Positions 55,056 through 64,000 of a stretch of 64,000 nt of DNA are shown in pieces (within the stretch, counting starts at the first letter, position 1; the number at the start of each line of letters is the position of its first letter). The DNA is taken from contig CM070874.1 in assembly GCA_036365515.1 (NCBI GenBank), positions 28,583,862-28,647,861 of the forward strand, read 5' to 3'. The notes below the pieces were generated by a model that did not search any database, had not been told where the DNA came from, and was given only the letters and a program-made list of their open reading frames with translations. This DNA is from Torymus aiolomorphi (lineage: Eukaryota > Arthropoda > Insecta > Hymenoptera > Torymidae). A program made the position numbers and the translations under genes.

Positions 55056-56988
55056 GTTGTAACGTGGCGGATTTTTACCACGTTATTATCGCGTATACGA
55101 GAGTGAATCTATGTTATTAAATCCTCTCAATTGGCAGCCAGGAGGAGAGTCCTCACCTCAGAGTCCAGGGTCACTCGTATTTTTGCATTATTACTTATTA
55201 TTTTATTATTTTTTTCATGCGTTTTATTGTATCGGGTGAGCATACTGCGAGTTCCAGTGAACTGCAATGAAGAAGCGGCCTTGTTCTTTGCCGTCAGCGT
55301 CCCTCGCTCCGAAGCGTAATTGCCTCAACACCGTCACGACGACGACTTCAGCTGTGGAAGATTGCTGAGGCCAGCATCCTCAATGGGAGCCCGCATGAAC
55401 TGCCGAAGCTAAGTAAATTTTCTGTTTTGATTTCTTAAATTTTCTGTTGTTTGCCTTCACGAGTTAATTAAATTAAGAATTTAACTTCGCCTTTTTACTC
55501 TCTTTCAATTTAAGCAAAAGATTTATTAAAGTGCAAATATAAATGATGCATTTCCATCTTTGCACACTCAATTTTGCTGAGTCAGAATATTTGAATTCAA
55601 TAAAATAAAATTATTTTAGTCGAAATTATATTAAATTTTGCACTTTCAACAGAAACTACGGAATTCAAGCTGACTTGTATATCGACAGAGAGAGAGGGAG
55701 AGGGAGGGAGGGAGGGAGGGAGGGAGGGAGAGAGAGGGGCGGAGAGAGAAGATCCAGGCACAAAAAATGCGAGCTTGGTTGCCGTACGGCGGCTGAGGTG
55801 ATGTTCAAGGGCCAATCACTGCAATCCGCGTCGATAACGAGCGAGGCATCATCGTGCAGGACGACGTGACGCTCGACGATTCCCATCGTGGAACCAGTTG
55901 AGCAGTACCGAACTACCGCGCCGTGTTCTTCATCAATTTATTGTGCCGTATAGGAATAGTCCCGCGAGTGCCTTTTGCCTCGCGTAATTTAGTTTGTATA
56001 ATAAGTTGTAAATTTTGTGTTTAATTAATTAGCATCACTTAGCTGCCGCGACCGTATCTTGTTTATTTTACCTGCCTGGAGTCGGAGGACGAGATATTGC
56101 AAAGCCGTAAGGCTTGCCAAGCTTGAACTATTGTACTAATTCGTTTTTCTTGCCTATAGAAGGCCGTAGTATTGCGCTTGGATGCCTTCATCCCTGCGCG
56201 TTATTTCATATAAAATCTAAAATTCACGTTATTATCTTGTCACGCGATTTATTCTATGTATATTTTTAATTGTACACCTGTGACTCGGGATATCTCTAGT
56301 ATTTCTGTAAAGGTAAATTAGCGAATCGAACAAAATTTAAGTTGTAATAAATCTTATATGTAAATTCTAACTATTGCCGCGCTCTAAACTCTATTGTAAT
56401 ACACTTTAATGCCTCTGTGAGGCTGGCACGTTGCTACAATTTGTTGCTAAAACAGTTGCAAATAATTATAATATTACAATCTGTGCCTTAAATAGGCTTT
56501 TTGTTAAATAAGAATATTCAGTAATTAAAGCATTAGATTTACATTTATATTTGCCTATAATCTATTGTTTCCATTTATTTATGTGAACTTATCCAAATAA
56601 GTTGAATGTTATTTGTGTTGTTATTGTGATTGTCTGAACGTGTGAATTACTCCAGCCGTCTGAACTCGCTCCTCTACCGCGGAGCTGTTGAGCAACCATT
56701 AAGATTTTGTAAGTAATTAACACTAATTGACATTTCGTCTAGTGAGAGGCACTGCTCACCTTAATTTATCCGTAAATTTGATTATTAATAGTGCCTGGCA
56801 CCCAGAATGTCGTAATATACCTTCTACATTACGACTTATTTAAATCAGTTTATTTTGCCGACTATTTTTAGTCATTGTTGTATTTGCCTTGAATAGCAAA
56901 TCAATTCAAGTTATTTATCCACCAAATATAACCGGGAGTATTTAGTTTCTGCCCACGTGACTAAATCGCCTCGTTATAGAAGATAATA
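55056..56988. other. Possible LTR and unassigned DNA
   Basis: TGTAACGTGGCGG at 55060 may start an LTR, but no partner LTR is found in the window. 55683-55745 is a purine-rich (GGGA)n/(GA)n tract. The GC-richer parts at 55750-55920 and 56640-56720 have no recognisable product. Confidence 0.3.
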
Positions 56989-57240
56989 TTAATAATGATT
57001 TTTTATGTATGGTAGTTGAATTTTTGGAAGGTTTTTAAAATTATCACTCTTTTTACTGAGTTTATATTTGAGAGTAATTTTTCGGTTACGTATGTTTTTA
57101 TTAACGAATTCTAACGGATACTCATTGTTGAGAAGCATTGTTTTGACTTCATTTAGATTATCCTTATGGAATCGCTTATGTGACAATAGTACTGCTCGGT
57201 CGATAAGATTATAAATGCTGTGTTTATTTTGCTGTGTTGG
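56989..57240 (-). pseudogene. Penelope-like element RT fragment
   Basis: The minus-strand frame reads SIYNLIDRAVLLSHKRFHKD, then NLNEVKTMLLNNEYPLEFVN and KNIRNR, ending LPYIKNHY. The layout (R-A-x-x-L-S-H-x-x-F-H, then L-x-N-N-x-Y-P, then F-I/V-x-K-x-I) matches the region after the RT palm in Penelope-like elements. Neither the RT catalytic boxes nor a GIY-YIG endonuclease is present. It abuts the truncated end of the gypsy element at 57285. Confidence 0.6.
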
Positions 57241-57284
57241 ATGATATGAAAAAAAGTTTATGACTCTGCCAGATGTTAGCTCTG

Positions 57285-58148
57285 CAGTTTAGCTCTGCAC
57301 AGTTTTTTATGAACCACTCGTACCAGTTCACCATCCCCAGAAATCCTCTCAGCTGGCATAAATTTGTCGGCGTGGGATAATTCAGCAGGGCCGCGACGCG
57401 TTCCGGGTCCGGGCGGAGCCCTTCGTGGTCGAGCGAAAATCCCAGGTAGGTGACACGTGAACAGCAAAACTCGCACTTTTCCTTATTTATTTTCAGCCAA
57501 GCATCTACTAATTTGTGTAACACAACCTCCACCCACTTCAAATGCTCCTCGAACGTCTCCGTGGCAACGATAATGTCGTCGAGGTAGCCAAACACGTACG
57601 GTTCCAACTCTGGGCCGAGGAGGGCGTCGATGAGTCGCTGAAAAGTCATGGGAGCGTTCGTGAGTCCGAATGGCATCCGTTTAAACTGCCACAACCCTGA
57701 ACTGGGCACGGCAAAGGCGATGTATTTCTTGCTTCCTTGCGCCATCGGTATCTAATGGTACGCAGACTTCAGGTCGATCTTCGACAGGTATTTCGCTCCA
57801 CGCAACTTGTCCAATATCGAATCTATGTTGCGCACGGGGTATGCATCTTTTTTCGTCCTTGTTCAATGGGCGGTAGTCGATGCAAGGCCTGTGTCCCCCA
57901 TCTCGTTTACGGAGAATAACCGGAGCGCTACTGTAATCACTGGCGGAGTGCTCGATAATTCCTTCAGCATCCATCCTTCTCACCCACTCTTGGGCTATAC
58001 TCAACATCTCCGGGGACATTCGTCGTGACTTCTCCTTGATGGGCGTTGGATCTGTGACGTGGATATGATATTTCGTCAAATCCGTCAATCCTGGGGCGAA
58101 CTGGGCGGAACTCAATATTTTCTCTACTAGCTTCTCCACGATTACTCT
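57285..58148 (-). pseudogene. Gypsy reverse transcriptase, truncated
   Basis: RT boxes in order: EWVRRMDAEGIIEHSASDYS, APVILRKRDGGHRPCIDYRP, then after a frameshift KIDLKSAYH, a TAG stop (57752-57754), FAVPSSGLWQFKRMPFGLTN, the catalytic YLDDIIVAT (intact) and VTYLGFSLD, LRGFLGMVNWY. A stop at 58149-58151 separates it from the acidic linker upstream. The sequence ends in the connection domain, so the element was truncated here. Confidence 0.92.
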
Positions 58149-59290
58149 CTATTCCTCCTTCAGTTCCGAGATTCCGGCGCTGTCGATGTACACGACCTTC
58201 TTGTTTGCGGTCTCCGACCTTGTTGTTTGCGGTCCCTCGGTTCCTGCTTCCAAGGGCACGATGGCCGGGGTCTCGTCCTCTTCCTCCTCTATTCTTGCAT
58301 CCGTCAGCTCAGTCTTCCATTCCATCTCGTCCAGTATCCTCCCCACTTCTTCGCGGATCCTCGCTAAGTCCATGATTCCCTCGGCGGTTGGAGCGGGCCC
58401 TGCGTTACCCTATTCTCCTCCAGGGGTTCGCGGAGGCTCGAGACTGCTTGGGATATCACCTACTTCCTCTAATTCCAGCTCCTCCTCTAACCTCTCACTA
58501 CCTTTCTGGTGCTCCTGCCCTCCTTCCAGCTCGTTAGATGTCGCTTTGTTCCTCACGACAAGCGTTTTGACGCTGGTGGGCGGTGGGCTTTCTCTTCCTC
58601 TCGAGGAGTCGCTGCATCTCTCCTTCAGCACGTCGCCGGCACGGATGAAGTCTCTTCCTTCGGGCGGTGGCGACGTGCGAGGAGATGGCACAACAGCGCT
58701 CTGTCTTCTCTCTACATTTACTTCTCGTTGGGTTTTCTCTTCTTCTATGACTCTGTCCCTCCTAATCTCTCTCGTTAATGTCCCTGGGGAAACTGAGGGA
58801 AGGCCAGGGAACTGTTCTGGCCTCCCACCTGTTCGTTTCCCCACTGCTCTCTCCGACGCACACACACACAGGGCAACTGGCGAAGGTGACCCCTGCTGGC
58901 CACATACCTGGCAAATCAAGTTTTCTGGCGGTCGAGGCGGACGCAGTGGACATTCTGGTGCTATATGCCACTCTCCTCGGTGCCTTCCGTGGACGGTTTG
59001 GCTTCCTGCCTCTTCGTTTCTTAAGCTTCTGAGTTTCGGCCATCTCCTCCTCACTCGTCGACTCCCGGTCTGGATTCGATCTCTCTCGTTGGTCCTCCTC
59101 ATACCATGGTATCTCTCCGGGTCTCAGTCCAGCTTCTCTTAAACAAGCACGCAGCATCCGGTCCTACGAAGATATCTCCTCGGATGCTCAACTGTTTCGC
59201 CTTTAATGTCTTCTTGAGTCTCCGAGGTGTCAAACGTAGAACCTCCAGATTCAAGGCTCTGACTTCTCTTATCTTCATCGAACACTTCAT
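58149..59290 (-). pseudogene. Gypsy Gag-like region, frameshifted
   Basis: Begins at ATG 59290 (MKCSMKIREVRALNLEVLRL) and passes through three frames: 59290-59099, 59157-58762 and 59102-58410. The last contains ENLICQVCGQQG, a Cys-x2-Cys knuckle-like motif, preceded by GEWHIAPECPLRPPRPP. An acidic frame (58373-58149, EEEEDET) joins to RT. Overall composition, basic then Pro-rich then acidic, fits a Gag tail, but a capsid core is not recognised with confidence. At least two frameshifts make it non-coding. Confidence 0.55.
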
Positions 59291-60119
59291 TTTACGTTGG
59301 TGGTCGGCAGTGTCTATGTTGGCTTCGATACGGTGAATCTTCGCACTTGACCGGAGACGAAAGAGAAAAAAAAAGAAAAAAGAAATTTCAAATCCAAATC
59401 CGCACTCTCTACCCCCCGTACAGCCAAAAAGGGCTTTCGTTTTTTCGAAACACGCCAGCGCAGGATGTGATTTCGCTGAGCCTCTACGTCCGCTTGTGTC
59501 TCACCGGGCGGTGGTAATTGAATTTTTTCTCGCTGGGGGTAATGTCCAAGTATAAATTTAATATATGTGAATATAAATTTATTCTGGTGATTACCTTGTT
59601 TATCCACCTAGAATGGGCGATGGGAACATGAGCAAAGTATGGTAAAATTTTTTCCTGCTCGATAGCACTCCTTAAAATCAGTAAAATCGACGTAAACCAA
59701 AAAAAAAAAACTAATTCCAAATCTTTATAAAGTTTTTTTGTACATAATAGGGCGGTATTGGTGAGACACGTCGAATTCCACAGCGAAAAATCACAATTTT
59801 TTTTCCAACTTGGTATTTTCAGGGTGACCGGGACACCACCAGAGTGCATCCTGATTTGGGAGTTCGTTCCTCAAAATGGCTGAACTATAGCGGTGCACTC
59901 CGTTGAATAATACTGGGACGCCCCCCCCCCCTCTCCACACACAACCGAACAAATATGCAATTTAAATAAAATGATAAATATAATAATAATAATAATAATA
60001 TATAGTATGGTTGTCGTGAGTCGACTAGATTCACAAAATCTCTCTCTCGCGTGGCTCGCTTCGCGTCGTAACTATCCTCACAAATCTCGTTCGTGTTTTT
60101 AGTCAGTTTATTGCCGGCT

Positions 60120-60136
60120 CCACGTTGCTGGCGCCA
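60120..60136 (-). other. Gypsy primer binding site
   Basis: Minus strand TGGCGCCAGCAACGTGG, two bases inside the LTR end ACGTCACA. The tRNA is not assigned. Confidence 0.65.
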
Positions 60137-60138
60137 TT

Positions 60139-60447
60139 TGTGACGTGGCACTTTTTGTACCCCCTAAGCACCACGTCTTGAGTCGCCCTGAGGGCTAGAT
60201 CGCGTTACTCTGAAATTTACTCCCGAAAGCACCAAGCTCGTAGTCGAACACCAACTCTACCATATAAGCGCGCGGGTCGCGTAACCGAATTTAATTTTAA
60301 GGGCGCCACGCCACGACGAACGCGCTCATAAACCCCTCTGTGCACGGCTGCTCCCTGACTCGCTCTGGATCCCAGGCGTGGTTTCACGGTGACGACCTGG
60401 GGGCGGTCGATACCCTCGGCGAACAAACTGGCGATGAGTGGAATGTC
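60139..60447 (-). repeat. Gypsy 5' LTR, 3' part
   Basis: Ends GTGCCACGTCACA before the primer site. The outer portion is cut off by the LINE that begins at 60449, so the full length is unknown. Confidence 0.6.
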
Positions 60448-60743
60448 ACGATTTATTTATTTTTATTTATTTATTTATCCAGAGTATCACATACATTACA
60501 TTACATAGTAACCCTGCAGAGGGAAATAAATTCCCTGTTTGCAGGTCCGGAGTATACTTAATACTAATAGATTCCTTAAACCTAGTACTACATACTAAAT
60601 CTTAAAACTATTTGATAAATCATCTTCATTTTTTAACAATATTATAAAAATTTATACACAGTAATAAACAGTAATAAATATATATGTTCTATGCTTGATT
60701 TGATAAAGTATCAAATCTTTTCAAGGAAATATAAGGATCATTC

Positions 60744-63613
60744 TCACGGAATATTATTCGTAATCCATTTTTTTAACTTGTAATTAGTGGCTCTTTTGTC
60801 TATTTCTAACGTTTTCAACTCGTTTGGCAGTAGATTGAAGGTCTTTATTGCAGTTATATAATTGTTTTTATCGCTCACTCTTTTCTCCATTTTTGGCAAT
60901 ATGATAGCTTTATATCTAGTCTTACTATTTGAGTTTGAAAATAAATTTTTCATTTCGTTGTAATGATATTTTAAACAGTCCCATGTGTATAGTTGCTTAA
61001 TATTCATTGTTTTATTTTGCACGGAAGTGTTTTTGAACACTAGTTTGAGTAATCTGTTTTGTATATTTTGGAGCAAATGTTGATTGTTTTTATAGACACC
61101 ACCCCAAGCTATTATCCCATAATTGATAACACTGTGAAAAAAGGCATAGTAAATAACTTTTAACGTATTTATTTGCATAAATTTATTGATTTTGTAGAAT
61201 ATGAAACTTAAGTAGCTTGTTTTTTTAATTAGGTAGTTAATATGTTCATCCCATTTTAGATTGTAATCAAAATGCACTCCTAAATATTTACACGAGTCCA
61301 CTCTCTTTAGTTTTTCTTTGATAATAAAGATATCAAGATTTTGTGGAAGACTGTCGCAGTAATTCCCAAAAGTTATATAAACAGTTTTACTTATATTTAA
61401 AGTTAATTTATTCAATGCGAGCCCTATTGCTACTTTTTTTAGATTTTGATTCATTTCCTTTTCTACTTCTTTCCATGTTTTACCCGCCGATATAACTGCT
61501 GTATCATCAGCATACGATAAAATTGAGTTTTCTGGCATCGTTGTCAGTAGATGATTTATATATATTATAAAAAACAGTGGGCCTAGGATTGTTCCTTGTG
61601 GCACTCCCATAGTTACTGATATCGGTTCACTTCCGCTTTGGTCAATTCTTACTATCTGCTTTCTATTTGATAAGTAGCTTTTCATCAATTCGTAAGCATT
61701 GCCTCTTATCCCCTACGCTTGCAGCTTGAGTAGTAGTATATTATGATCAACTGTATCAAAAGCTTTGGCAAGATCTAGAAATGCGACTATTATTGGCTGA
61801 CTTTTATCTAAGTTATTATAAATTATTTTCGTAATATAGCTTAAAGCATCTTTGGTTCCTTTGCCTTTTATGAATCCAAACTGTTTTTCGCTTAATATTT
61901 TGTGTTTGTTTATAAAACTAAAGATTCTTTTGTATATGAACTTTTCAAAAATTTTGGCGATTTTTAACTCATAATTTTTTCCCTGATTTGTAAATTGGTA
62001 TCACTTCAGCAGCTTTAAGGGCATCTGGCCATACTGACTTTTCAATGCATTTATTGAAGATGTGTGCCAAGGGATCAGCTATATGATCAGATATTGTTTT
62101 AAGTGTCTTAGAATTTATCTTATCAACTCCCCCATTCTTGAATTTCAAATTTTGGATAATTCTTTTAATTTCGAGTTCATTTGTAAAATTTAGAAATATT
62201 GAATTGATGTTGCGTGGTGGTAATTGAAAAGAATCGTTACTTGGAGCAATAATTTTGTCACTCATTTCTTTGCCCATCTTGCCGTAATAGTCATTCATGA
62301 TATTTGCAATTTTGGATGGTTCTTTTACTCTCTCCATGTTTTCATTATAGATTTCACGTATAGTATTGTCTTTTTTACCTTTGTTGACAAGTTTGGAATT
62401 TATAATTTTCCATAGCTGCCTTGGATTACCTGAGTTTTTTTTCTATAAGTTCCTTATCATATTTTATTTTGGCATCTTTTATAACTTTGTTTAGGCATTT
62501 TACATAGTTTTTATATTCATTTTGTAATCTATCGTTCGTTGGATTCTTTTTGAGTTTTTTATACAATTCGTCCTTTTTTTTACAAGATTTTAGTAATGCA
62601 CTAGTAATCCATTCTTTTCTAGGTGCATACTTGGCTTTAGCCTGGTTCCTTATTGATAGTTCTTGACAATGTTTTATTTCATCTATAAAAAGGTCTATTG
62701 CTTCGTTTGGATCCTCGATATGCTTGTAATCACCCCAGTATTTTTGATTTGCTATAATAGCTATTTTTTTATAGTTTAATGAATAACTAGTTTTCTTATT
62801 CTCCATGCCTGCGTCCATTAGTGGTTTTTTTATGTCTATGAAAAGCGGGTAGTGATCAATAATAAGTGTCTTTAATTTGAAAGTTTTAGTGTTGATTGAG
62901 CTAGTTTTTATATAAATATTATCTATACATGTTCCACTATCAGTAGTTATATCATATGGTCTAGTCATATCAATAAAGCCAGGGTAAAAACCATTTTGAA
63001 GAAAATTATATAAAAAATTCTGACTAATGTTGTCCTGTAGAATTATGTTAATATTAAAGTCACCTATTATCAGGTGGTTTTTAACGTTTCTCTTTTGATG
63101 CAGATATTGATTTACTTTTAGAGTGAATTCTGTATTATGCAGATCATGTGATCTGTACATAGCTGAGATTTCCAACTGACTATTGTTATTAAGGTTTATA
63201 ATTGTATTTAGTATTTTTAGTCTACCCAGCTCTTTTACGTTCGTTGTATGATTTACATCTTTTTTTACGTATACGACTACACCATCTGATTTGTTAACAT
63301 GGCTATGGTTGTAATATATATTGTATCCATTTAGTCTGTAATATTGATAGTGTTCTAGATTACCGGTTTCAGCACATACAATTACATATGGTTTGATTTT
63401 GAGCCTTTTAATCAAGATTTGCAATTTATCAAAATTAGTTTTTAAACCTCTTATATTCATATATAAGATCAGATTATCTGCTGCTTTTCTATCTTGATTA
63501 AGAGACTTCAAATCATTATATGTAACTTCCCGTTTGTATAATTGTTCGTGTATATCTTCTAATACTTCACGATTCTGCGCCATTTGTTGCACTTGGTGTT
63601 GTTGGCGTTGCAT
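60744..63613 (-). pseudogene. LINE ORF2: endonuclease and reverse transcriptase
   Basis: Starts at ATG 63613, overlapping the end of ORF1 by about 47 bases. The endonuclease shows LILYMNIRGL, VIVCAETGN (catalytic Glu), HLIIGDFNINI, TCIDNIYIK and TLIIDHYPLF (terminal Asp-His). The RT shows KFKNGGVDKINSKTLK, AAEVIPIYKSGKK, FDTVDHN-type palm box, GVPQGTILGPLFFIIYIN and the catalytic LSYADDTAV, then CKYLGVHFD. The C-terminal IQNRLLKLVF domain ends at 60744. Damage: frameshifts in A-runs near 62430 and 61970, and a TAG at 61713-61715. ORF2 would nick target DNA and prime reverse transcription from the nick. Confidence 0.93.
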
Positions 63614-63998
63614 TTGGGCTGGTTCCTGTGCTGGAAATACTTCCTGTAGTTCGGCTCGCTGCCCTGTGTCTTTGATTTAGCGTGAGCAATGATGATCTTG
63701 TTAATGTTTCCGCCGGTACGGCAGGTCTGCTAAGTTGATTATCTTCAGTTGCACTCTGTTGTAGTCGAGACGGCCTTGCCGGTTTCCAGGTCGGTATTTC
63801 AGGCTTGATACGGTAATCAGTTGCATCTATATATTTTTTTATCTTGTTTTTTAGTATTTCACATTTGCTCATGTCGTATGGAGAATGATTAGTGTATAGT
63901 TTTGTTTTGTATGTATTGTTACTAAAGATACAGTTAGTGCATTCTGTTTTGGCGCTGACACATTTATTTGTTTCATGGTTACCTGTACATTTTGTGCA
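63567..63998 (-). pseudogene. LINE ORF1, C-terminal part
   Basis: Open to the window edge. It begins with CTKCTGNHETNKC, a C-x2-C-x3-H-x4-C knuckle, followed by CTNC, then a basic segment (KNKIKKYIDA) and a Ser/Thr/Pro-rich tail ending NGAES at 63567. Such ORF1 proteins bind the element RNA. The N-terminus lies outside the window, so whether the frame is complete is unknown. Confidence 0.8.
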
Positions 63999-64000
63999 TA

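Larger units (their letters stand above)
57285..60447 (-). mobile_element. Second Ty3/gypsy element, truncated and LINE-interrupted
   Basis: On the minus strand: 5' LTR remnant (60447-60139), primer site TGGCGCCAGCAACGTGG, a leader, Gag-like frames (59290-58149) and RT (58139-57285), where it stops abruptly after WFIKNCAEL. RNase H, integrase and 3' LTR are missing. No protease motif lies between Gag and RT. A LINE has inserted into the 5' LTR at about 60448. About 59500-59850 has frames without Gag similarity and may be another insertion. Confidence 0.85.
60449..64000 (-). mobile_element. Non-LTR retrotransposon (Jockey/CR1-like LINE), continues past the window
   Basis: ORF1 C-terminus with zinc knuckle, then ORF2 with apurinic-type endonuclease and reverse transcriptase, then a 3' untranslated region ending in TAAATAAATAAATAAA-type repeats (60449-60478). 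It is inserted into a gypsy LTR. The 5' end lies beyond 64000. ORF2 is broken, so this copy is inactive. Confidence 0.92.

Noticed and set aside
58186..59142. 318-codon Ser-rich plus-strand frame
   Set aside because: It is the antisense of the gypsy Gag region and resembles no known protein.
55057..60150. Pairing TGTAACGTGGCGG (55060) with the LTR end at 60139 as the two LTRs of one element
   Set aside because: Similarity stops after about 11 bases, and the adjacent sequences do not match.

Overview
The window looks like a TE-saturated, AT-rich stretch of an arthropod nuclear genome, most likely an insect. The evidence is very long dinucleotide microsatellites, many palindromic DNA transposons, insect-type LTR and non-LTR retroelements, and a single confident host coding exon, the N-terminal exon of the autophagy lipid scramblase ATG9 on the minus strand (39156-39463), bounded by splice-like signals. 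A hymenopteran is possible, but I cannot prove the order from the sequence.

Layout. 1-3.4 kb: (AT)n tracts, a structured locus (A) and a 2.8-kb palindromic element. 3.4-8.9 kb: unannotated DNA with a CpG-rich patch, a (TA)(GT) block, a pure (GA)131 tract, a Helitron Rep fragment and a 49-bp tandem repeat. 9-21.4 kb: a foldback element with subrepeat arrays, a decayed transposon-type gene split by a palindromic MITE, a 93-bp minisatellite and a small second foldback copy. 21.4-24.9 kb: an internally deleted Ty1/copia element (minus). 24.9-30.9 kb: a complete but dead Ty3/gypsy element (plus; CsRn1/Kabuki-like, tRNA-Trp-type primer site, TGTT target duplication). 31-38.8 kb: a 1.3-kb palindrome, a dispersed repeat with a TTAA MITE, structured locus B and a LINE fragment with a second TTAA MITE. 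39-50 kb: the ATG9 exon, introns or intergenic DNA, a 240-bp tandem array, a LINE fragment and spliced-looking noncoding segments. 50.4-54.2 kb: structured locus C, a 3.0-kb Tc1/mariner-superfamily (IS630-like) element, structured locus D. 55-64 kb: an LTR-like segment, a Penelope-like fragment, a second Ty3/gypsy element (minus), and a Jockey/CR1-like LINE (minus) running off the right edge.

Two observations stand out. First, four loci (A-D), all plus strand and all embedded in (TA)n, share a core TTATTTCTTTAGTCA enclosed by an AGAG/CUCU stem. Each locus has its own outer stem sequence that pairs only within that locus, as expected for a structured RNA or a hairpin-forming DNA family; I know of no name for it. 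Second, the two halves of one copia LTR lie 10 kb apart in opposite orientation. They break at the same TA, and each abuts the same foldback terminus; 105 bp plus 150 bp minus the duplicated TA equals the 253-bp intact LTR. This suggests a foldback insertion followed by an inversion of about 10 kb.

No intact host gene, tRNA, rRNA or CRISPR array was seen. Every transposon coding region recognised carries frameshifts, stops or deletions.
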